Shown here in pieces: positions 42,785-47,296 of a DNA stretch of 47,296 nucleotides. A program made the translations under genes and the position numbers. Below the pieces are notes generated by a model. The model did no database searches and had not been told where the DNA came from. It worked only from the letters and a program-made list of their open reading frames with translations. The number at the start of each line of letters is the position of its first letter. The stretch's first letter is position 1. Location of the stretch: assembly GCA_964470965.1 (NCBI GenBank), contig CAYYIS010000039.1, positions 1 through 47,296 of the forward strand, in the 5' to 3' direction. Source of the stretch: CAYYIS01 sp964470965. Lineage in GTDB: Bacteria; JAAXHH01; JABIQT01.

Positions 42785-44545
42785 TTATTCACTGAATTCT
42801 CCGTACCAGTTCTGTACCACCGTGATCATCGTTGCGGTCTTTTCGGCGGTGCGGGCTACGACGAACCCATTGCCGTCCGGTGTCACATCATACGCCGAGA
42901 AAAATGGCGAACCTCCTTCGTATAGATTGGTCCATATATCTTCACCAGATAACAGCGTTTTCGGTACATTGGGTCGAAAGACTTTTCCCCGGTCTATGGA
43001 TACCGACATCAGGGTGTTGCCCTTAACGTAATACAGCTCATTGCCCGAGGGATGCCATCTCGGGTGCACCCCGCCATCTACCGAAATTTGCCACCGGCGG
43101 TCACCTTCGGGGAACGTTTTGACGTAAACTTCCCAGCGTTCCGAAATGTTGGAAACGTATGCCACAAACCGGCCGTCGGGTGAAAAGCGGGGCAGCAACT
43201 CATGGAACGGGGTCTGAAGAAATATAACCGGCTGGCTGCCGTTGGTCATGCGTTTGTACCACAGGTCTCTGCCTGTGGCCGGGTCATATTTGTAGTAGAT
43301 GAGGTAGCGGCCATCCTGGGACCAGTCCGCGCCCCAGTATTCGAGTGGACCTGTTATGAGCGGCTGTACCATGCCGCTTCCATCGGCTGCTATATGGAAT
43401 ATATCGGACGGACCGAAGCGCCGCGAGGTAAAGATGATACGCTCTCCATCCGGCGCCCAGGTGGGCGGCCAGTCCATTTCCGGATCGATGGTTAAGCGGG
43501 TCATGGTACCCCGGTTCAGGTCATGTACCCAGACATCCGGATTGTTGTTCTTCCATGCTGTCAGGGCGATGCGGTTTCCGTCAGGTGAAAAGACAGGATT
43601 GGCGATCTGTTCCTGCGATTCGCCGATCAAACGCCTCACTCGACCGTCCCGGTCGATCAGGACCAGTTGCTGGCTTCCTGTGGTTTTACCCCGATAAACC
43701 AGTGTGCCGTCCTGGGAAACGCTGGGATGCATGCCGCCCACTGCGACCGGAAACGGAGCACCGGTTGCGGACACATCTGATGTGGAGAATGGTGCCGCCC
43801 ATATGCTGATGTTTTCATCGAGGCCGTGCTGGTACAGGATATGACCGGTAGGTGAATAAACGGGGACCCGGATTGCCTGGCCGGCATTGGAAAGCACGGT
43901 GGTACGTTCGCCGTCTGACAGGATCTCGATGGCCCAGGAGCCATCTGTTTTCTCTACAACGAAAAGAAGGCTCTCCCCGTCCGGAAGTACGTGGGGATCG
44001 TAGAGGCCGATATCATTCAGTTGAGGGTCCGGTGGGATTAACAACTCCGCATGTCCACCTTGCGACGGGACGATGAAGAGTCCGGCGTCACTCTGGCTGA
44101 ATACGATATCTCCGTCCGGTTTCCACGTTGATCCGCCGAATCGCCCGTCCGTTGATTCACAGACAATTGTCTCCGGGCCTTCCGACACCGGACTCTTTCG
44201 TAATATATTACCGACTATGTACACCACAAAATCACTGTCGGGCGACCAGGTCGGCCTGTTTTGTCCGTCAGTTCCCGGGATCTCATGGCCATCCGTCTTG
44301 TCCAGGTCCCGTATCCACAGTCGCCCCCGTTGGCGGTAGGCCACCCTGGTTCCATCCGGTGAGATCGCAGGACCATTCCAGGGACCGACTCGTCCTTCCA
44401 TGGAGATCTGAAATTTCCGAACCGGAATCTCGGGCGGAACAAAACGGTAGTAGGCTTTAGACCCATACCACGCAGCGACCGCAATGAGGACGGTCATTGC
44501 AGCGATGAATGGCGATCGAAGGGATGTTTTAGGGGATTGTGACAT
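42785..44545 (-). CDS. Membrane-anchored TolB-like beta-propeller protein
   Basis: A 586-residue protein with one N-terminal membrane anchor (about residues 13-30) and a long exported part built of TolB/PD40-type repeats. The SPDGxR motif recurs (ISPDGTRVAY, FSPDGNRIALT, FSPDGRFVAYV). The C-terminus ends VVQNWYGEFSE, a tail I know from serine/threonine kinase-propeller proteins of Acidobacteria-like genomes. The kinase half is absent here. The propeller probably binds a ligand or protein outside the membrane. No good ribosome site precedes the ATG. It lies between the exported amidohydrolase and a PhyH gene in one operon. Confidence 0.83.
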   Translation of the reverse strand: MSQSPKTSLRSPFIAAMTVLIAVAAWYGSKAYYRFVPPEIPVRKFQISMEGRVGPWNGPAISPDGTRVAYRQRGRLWIRDLDKTDGHEIPGTDGQNRPTWSPDSDFVVYIVGNILRKSPVSEGPETIVCESTDGRFGGSTWKPDGDIVFSQSDAGLFIVPSQGGHAELLIPPDPQLNDIGLYDPHVLPDGESLLFVVEKTDGSWAIEILSDGERTTVLSNAGQAIRVPVYSPTGHILYQHGLDENISIWAAPFSTSDVSATGAPFPVAVGGMHPSVSQDGTLVYRGKTTGSQQLVLIDRDGRVRRLIGESQEQIANPVFSPDGNRIALTAWKNNNPDVWVHDLNRGTMTRLTIDPEMDWPPTWAPDGERIIFTSRRFGPSDIFHIAADGSGMVQPLITGPLEYWGADWSQDGRYLIYYKYDPATGRDLWYKRMTNGSQPVIFLQTPFHELLPRFSPDGRFVAYVSNISERWEVYVKTFPEGDRRWQISVDGGVHPRWHPSGNELYYVKGNTLMSVSIDRGKVFRPNVPKTLLSGEDIWTNLYEGGSPFFSAYDVTPDGNGFVVARTAEKTATMITVVQNWYGEFSE

Positions 44546-44598
44546 GAACTGTGATAATGGCAGATGACTCGGGTAGAGGTTTAAAGATATACGATTCC

Positions 44599-46200
44599 CT
44601 ATTCCCGAACCGTAGGATAGTCAATGCCAAGCTGCTCCAGATAGGTCTTATATTTCGTCGGATCGAAGTAGAATTTCTTCATTTCAGAGCGGAATTCGTC
44701 CATGATATCCACATTCAGATAAGCGGCAGGTATATCCTCCGCGCTTACGAACGGGATGTATTTCGTGACGTTGCCATCCTCATCGGTGGCCTGTTCGTTG
44801 TTGAAGTAATCCCAGGAAGTCTTCACCAGGTCCGGGTTCAGGAGCAGGTCGAGGGTGGTCATGGCCATGACTTTAGCGCCGGCAGTGGAGCCCTTGTGGG
44901 CAATCGGCGTGGCCATGGCAACCGCGGCGGACCAGTGGTGTCCAGGAGTACCCTGGACGTTCGCGGGATATCGCAGTGTGATGGTCGGCACTGCCCAGGA
45001 GATGTCGCCGATATCGTCCGATCCTCCGCCCAGCCTCGGTCCGGTTCTCGGTTCGGGGGCGTCGGCCACCTCCGTTGGAAGGCCGCGTATGGTGGAACCC
45101 AGTTCTTTCTGCAGAGCTCTCGCCAGTGTTTGATCGGCGTCGCTCCAACTGGGCAGACCAACCTCTTTAATGTTTTCGTAGGCGGCCAGCGCGATCGGTT
45201 TGTTGAAATGCCGGGGCCACGCGCTGCCGAGGATCCGCCAGGACACCTCTGTGTTGGTCATCATAGCCGCACCCCGGGCCACTTCGTTGCCGATTTCGAA
45301 CAGCGCCTTGATGTGATCGTAATCGATTTCGCGGAAGTAATACCATACGGATGCAAGGGACGGCACCACGTTCGGTTGGTCGCCGCCGTTGGTGATCACG
45401 TAGTGTGTCCTCTGCGGCAGCCGAAGATGTTCCCGGCGGTAGTTCATGCCCGCGTTCATCAACTCCACTGCGTCCAGGGCGCTTCGTCCGCGCCACGGCG
45501 CACCCGCGGAATGTGCGGAATCGCCTGTGAAGGTGTACTCCACCGATACCAGGCCACTGCCGCCGCCTTCGCCGTATGATACCGCCAGATTGCTGCTCAC
45601 ATGGGTGAACAGTACCGCGTCGACACCTTCGAACTTGCCATCGCGAACAAAATATGCTTTTGAACCTAGCAACTCCTCTGCCACTCCTGGCCAGAGGATG
45701 AGCGTGCCGGACAAGTTCTCCCGTTCCATTATTTGTTTCAGGACCAGTGCTGCGGTCACATTCACGGCCTGACCGGAGTTGTGGCCCTCGCCGTGTCCCG
45801 GAGCGCCTTCGATAATAGGATCGTGATACGCCACCCCCGGTTTCTGCGACGCCTTTGGGATACCGTCTATATCGCTGCCGAAAGCGATCACCGGACTGCC
45901 GCTTCCCCAGCGTGCGAACCAGGCGGTAGGCATTCCCGACACGCCCTGATCCACCTGAAACCCGTTTGCGCTCAACATATCCGTGATGTACCGGGAGGTC
46001 TCGATTTCCTGAAAACCAAGCTCACCAAAACTGAAGATCATGTCCACCATCTGCTGTGTATGTACACGCATCATCTCCACCTGCGTCACTGCTTCCGCCT
46101 TCAGCTGTTTCAGCTTCTTGTCGCTACCCTGTGATGTCCCGGGCAGTAATAACACCAGCACACATAAGGTAGCAAGTAACATATGGGAATGCGGTCTCAT
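44599..46200 (-). CDS. Exported M20-family amidohydrolase (AbgB-like)
   Basis: A 533-residue metallohydrolase of the M20/amidohydrolase group close to the p-aminobenzoyl-glutamate hydrolase subunit AbgB. Residues 1-25 are a signal peptide (a hydrophobic run, then SQGSDKK), so it acts outside the cytoplasm; most AbgB proteins do not. GHGEGHNSGQ and GVAEELLGSK carry the metal His and the catalytic Glu pair, and FTGDSAHSAGAPWRGRSALDA is the dimerisation-domain signature. It would split an N-acyl amino acid or short peptide. ATG 46200 has AGGAGG seven bases upstream. It is the first gene of the operon and has a near-consensus promoter. Confidence 0.88.
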   Translation of the reverse strand: MRPHSHMLLATLCVLVLLLPGTSQGSDKKLKQLKAEAVTQVEMMRVHTQQMVDMIFSFGELGFQEIETSRYITDMLSANGFQVDQGVSGMPTAWFARWGSGSPVIAFGSDIDGIPKASQKPGVAYHDPIIEGAPGHGEGHNSGQAVNVTAALVLKQIMERENLSGTLILWPGVAEELLGSKAYFVRDGKFEGVDAVLFTHVSSNLAVSYGEGGGSGLVSVEYTFTGDSAHSAGAPWRGRSALDAVELMNAGMNYRREHLRLPQRTHYVITNGGDQPNVVPSLASVWYYFREIDYDHIKALFEIGNEVARGAAMMTNTEVSWRILGSAWPRHFNKPIALAAYENIKEVGLPSWSDADQTLARALQKELGSTIRGLPTEVADAPEPRTGPRLGGGSDDIGDISWAVPTITLRYPANVQGTPGHHWSAAVAMATPIAHKGSTAGAKVMAMTTLDLLLNPDLVKTSWDYFNNEQATDEDGNVTKYIPFVSAEDIPAAYLNVDIMDEFRSEMKKFYFDPTKYKTYLEQLGIDYPTVRE

Positions 46201-46246
46201 GATCGGACCTCCTGTGTGGATAATCTGCAAATATTCCAGTTTGATA

Positions 46247-46276
46247 AATATAACCGCAGGCAGCCGGTGCTGTCAA
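46247..46276 (-). promoter_or_regulatory. Sigma70 promoter of the amidohydrolase-propeller-PhyH operon
   Basis: On the minus strand TTGACA (46271-46276) is followed by TTATAT at 17 bp or TATATT at 18 bp (46247-46252). The start near 46240 leaves a leader of about 40 bases before ATG 46200. Confidence 0.7.
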
Positions 46277-46489
46277 GGCACGGTAAGGGCGGGGCTTGAG
46301 TTGATAAAAAACAAGGGCAATCCGGACGGACACCCGATAGACGTGATGTTCGGGCGTCGTCGTACCCATGGATTCTAATCGGCGTGTTCGACTTCCTTAG
46401 GGACGATGCCCGAGCTGGTGACCAGGCCCCGCGATAGGATGACGATCCGGCACGTTCACCGGTTAAAAACCCGTTTTTCGGCAAGCCGC

Positions 46490-46540
46490 CTGATCGAAAA
46501 AAACGGAAAACCTCCGGTGACCACCGTTGTGGTGGTTTAC
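46490..46540 (-). terminator. Probable terminator of the RraA-like gene
   Basis: On the minus strand ACCACC and GGTGGT (46531-46536 and 46520-46525) form a short hairpin with a five-base loop. A second small stem CGGA/TCCG and a run of seven T follow (A run near 46495-46501 on plus). The stems are short, but the T run and the position 50 bases past the stop codon support a stop. Confidence 0.5.
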
Positions 46541-46584
46541 AAGTGAACTGCCAGGAATACGGGACGGGAGTTTGCTGGATATCT

Positions 46585-47238
46585 TCAGAATACATATCCC
46601 TCCACCAACCCCTTGCCCTGTTCGATCAAAGTACGGCTTTCAGCCTCTTTGGCTTCGATTTCTTTTTTCTTGGCCGCTAGATCGGGCAGCGCTTCGGCCG
46701 GAAACGCCATAACACCGTTGATGTCTGCGGCCACGATATCGCCGGGTCTGATTTCAATGCCGCCGCAGATGACCGGCACGTCGGCTGCCACCGGTCGAAT
46801 GACGTTGCCGGGACCGTACAGGCATAAACCTCGGGCATACACGGGTAGCCCTACCTCCAGCATGCCCTCGATGTCCCGGCACCCGCCGTCGGTAACCAGG
46901 CCGGATAACCCCAGCTTCTGACACGCCAGGACGATCACATCGCCGAACATACTCAATATCTCGTCGGTTCCCGCGGCGGTGACCCACATGGCCCCCGGGG
47001 GGGCATCGTCCACCGGCTGGAATACATATTTCAGAATATCATCGGTCGTAGTCGGTTCCCTGCTGGGTTCATATTTGGTGATGACCGCCGGACCGATGGC
47101 TGTGCCCTTCACAGGAACGACCGGACGCACCTCCTGGGACATGGCCAGCTTGGTCCGGTCATAACCGAGGCGGGACAGGGCGTCTATGATCAGCGTGGTC
47201 GGTGCATCTCGGAGTTGGTCGAACAGGTCCCCGTTTGC
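46585..47238 (-). CDS. RraA-like protein, start codon missing
   Basis: An RraA-family protein, the group of 4-hydroxy-4-methyl-2-oxoglutarate aldolases and RNase E regulators. GLVTDGGCRDIEGM is the family core and holds the substrate-binding Arg-Asp. PGDIVAADINGVMAFP and the preceding DIVA turn match too. The frame stays open 32 codons upstream of the first ATG (47142), and these residues (DLFDQLRDAPTTLIIDALSR) are a normal RraA N-terminus, so the real gene begins further up. An in-frame TAG at 47239-47241 blocks it and no ATG, GTG or TTG lies between. One extra G in the GGGG run near 47229 would join an ATG at 47246. It may be a frameshift, a sequence error or a join at the edge. Confidence 0.75.
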   Translation of the reverse strand, partial: ANGDLFDQLRDAPTTLIIDALSRLGYDRTKLAMSQEVRPVVPVKGTAIGPAVITKYEPSREPTTTDDILKYVFQPVDDAPPGAMWVTAAGTDEILSMFGDVIVLACQKLGLSGLVTDGGCRDIEGMLEVGLPVYARGLCLYGPGNVIRPVAADVPVICGGIEIRPGDIVAADINGVMAFPAEALPDLAAKKKEIEAKEAESRTLIEQGKGLVEGYVF

Positions 47239-47296
47239 CTACCCATGCAATTGGTTGTGTTCCAAATCTGGGTTCTGCACCAAAAGTTGGCAACAT

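Larger units (their letters stand above)
46201..46584. other. Intergenic region between the RraA-like gene and the amidohydrolase gene
   Basis: This 384-base stretch holds a terminator-like region for the RraA gene and the promoter of the amidohydrolase operon, both on the minus strand and listed separately. The middle part (about 46280-46460) has no coding frame or clear structure. Confidence 0.5.

Noticed and set aside
44551..45579. Long plus-strand open frame (342 codons) opposite the amidohydrolase gene
   Set aside because: The minus strand encodes a complete exported M20 enzyme with a good start. The plus frame has no family features.

Overview
The window looks like chromosomal DNA of an uncultivated, probably marine or sponge-associated, bacterium. 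The gene mix is several phytanoyl-CoA dioxygenase (PhyH) paralogues, Gfo/Idh/MocA oxidoreductases, a type I sulfatase with an MFS carrier, TIM-barrel sugar enzymes, an HpaI aldolase, RraA, a PQQ-type quinoprotein and a TolB-like propeller. This is the style of Latescibacterota/Poribacteria-type genomes. The phylum is an inference from gene content and was not tested. Base composition looks fairly even along the window. I see no prophage, IS transposase, CRISPR array or rRNA.

Layout. 1-6160: the 5' end of a membrane/exported protein, a PhyH enzyme, a TM2-domain protein, a deoxyhypusine-synthase-like protein of unknown function, then a PLP lyase (SelA/DgaE-like) co-transcribed with an NAD-dependent epimerase. 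6231-6982: a decayed gene remnant and a tRNA-Trp with its own promoter and terminator. 7155-18954 is one long minus-strand gene run. In transcription order it holds a Gfo/Idh/MocA oxidoreductase, a CoA-pyrophosphatase-type Nudix protein, HrpA helicase, an amino-sugar-kinase-like domain fused to a RapZ C-terminal domain, a MurU-like nucleotidyltransferase, a SnoaL-like protein, a PQQ lipoprotein dehydrogenase and a second PhyH enzyme. 19126-20522 (plus): a PEP-hydrolase-type TIM barrel and a cupin. 20659-23738 (minus): ilvD, a membrane-anchored cytochrome c and a GarR-like reductase. 23919-26139 (minus): a rhodanese-MoeB fusion and MoaA (molybdenum cofactor). 26495-29860 (minus): sulfatase, MFS carrier and sugar isomerase with overlapping ends. 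Divergent from it, 30031-33285 (plus): Gfo/Idh/MocA, DUF1611 and Ldh2-type dehydrogenase. 33494-35352: HpaI aldolase and PhyH, divergent. 35539-38270: FAD/NAD(P)H oxidoreductase overlapping a NosR/NapH-like membrane polyferredoxin. 38863-40918: an alpha/beta hydrolase with a Cys nucleophile and a TIGR01777 epimerase. 41402-46200 (minus): exported M20 amidohydrolase, TolB-like propeller, PhyH and a four-helix membrane protein. 46585-47238: an RraA-like gene with no usable start codon near the window edge.

How the genes work together. Most operons look like catabolic or salvage modules: sulfated sugar use, hexonate/amino-sugar lyase chemistry, 2-keto acid aldol cleavage, peptide or acyl-amino-acid hydrolysis. 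The kinase-RapZ/MurU pair suggests cell-wall amino-sugar recycling. MoaA and MoeB feed molybdenum enzymes that are not in the window. The PhyH enzymes sit in four different contexts, which suggests different substrates.

Regulatory signals are unusually readable. Several near-consensus sigma70 promoters are present (TTGACA-like, 16-18 bp spacer, TATATT/TATAAT-like). One has a perfect palindrome in its spacer, and one starts inside the arm of the preceding terminator. All four tail-to-tail gene junctions carry an inverted repeat without an oligo-T tail. The most unusual items are the kinase-RapZ fusion, the FAD/polyferredoxin pair, the M20-propeller-PhyH-membrane operon and the unknown protein at 2437-3546.
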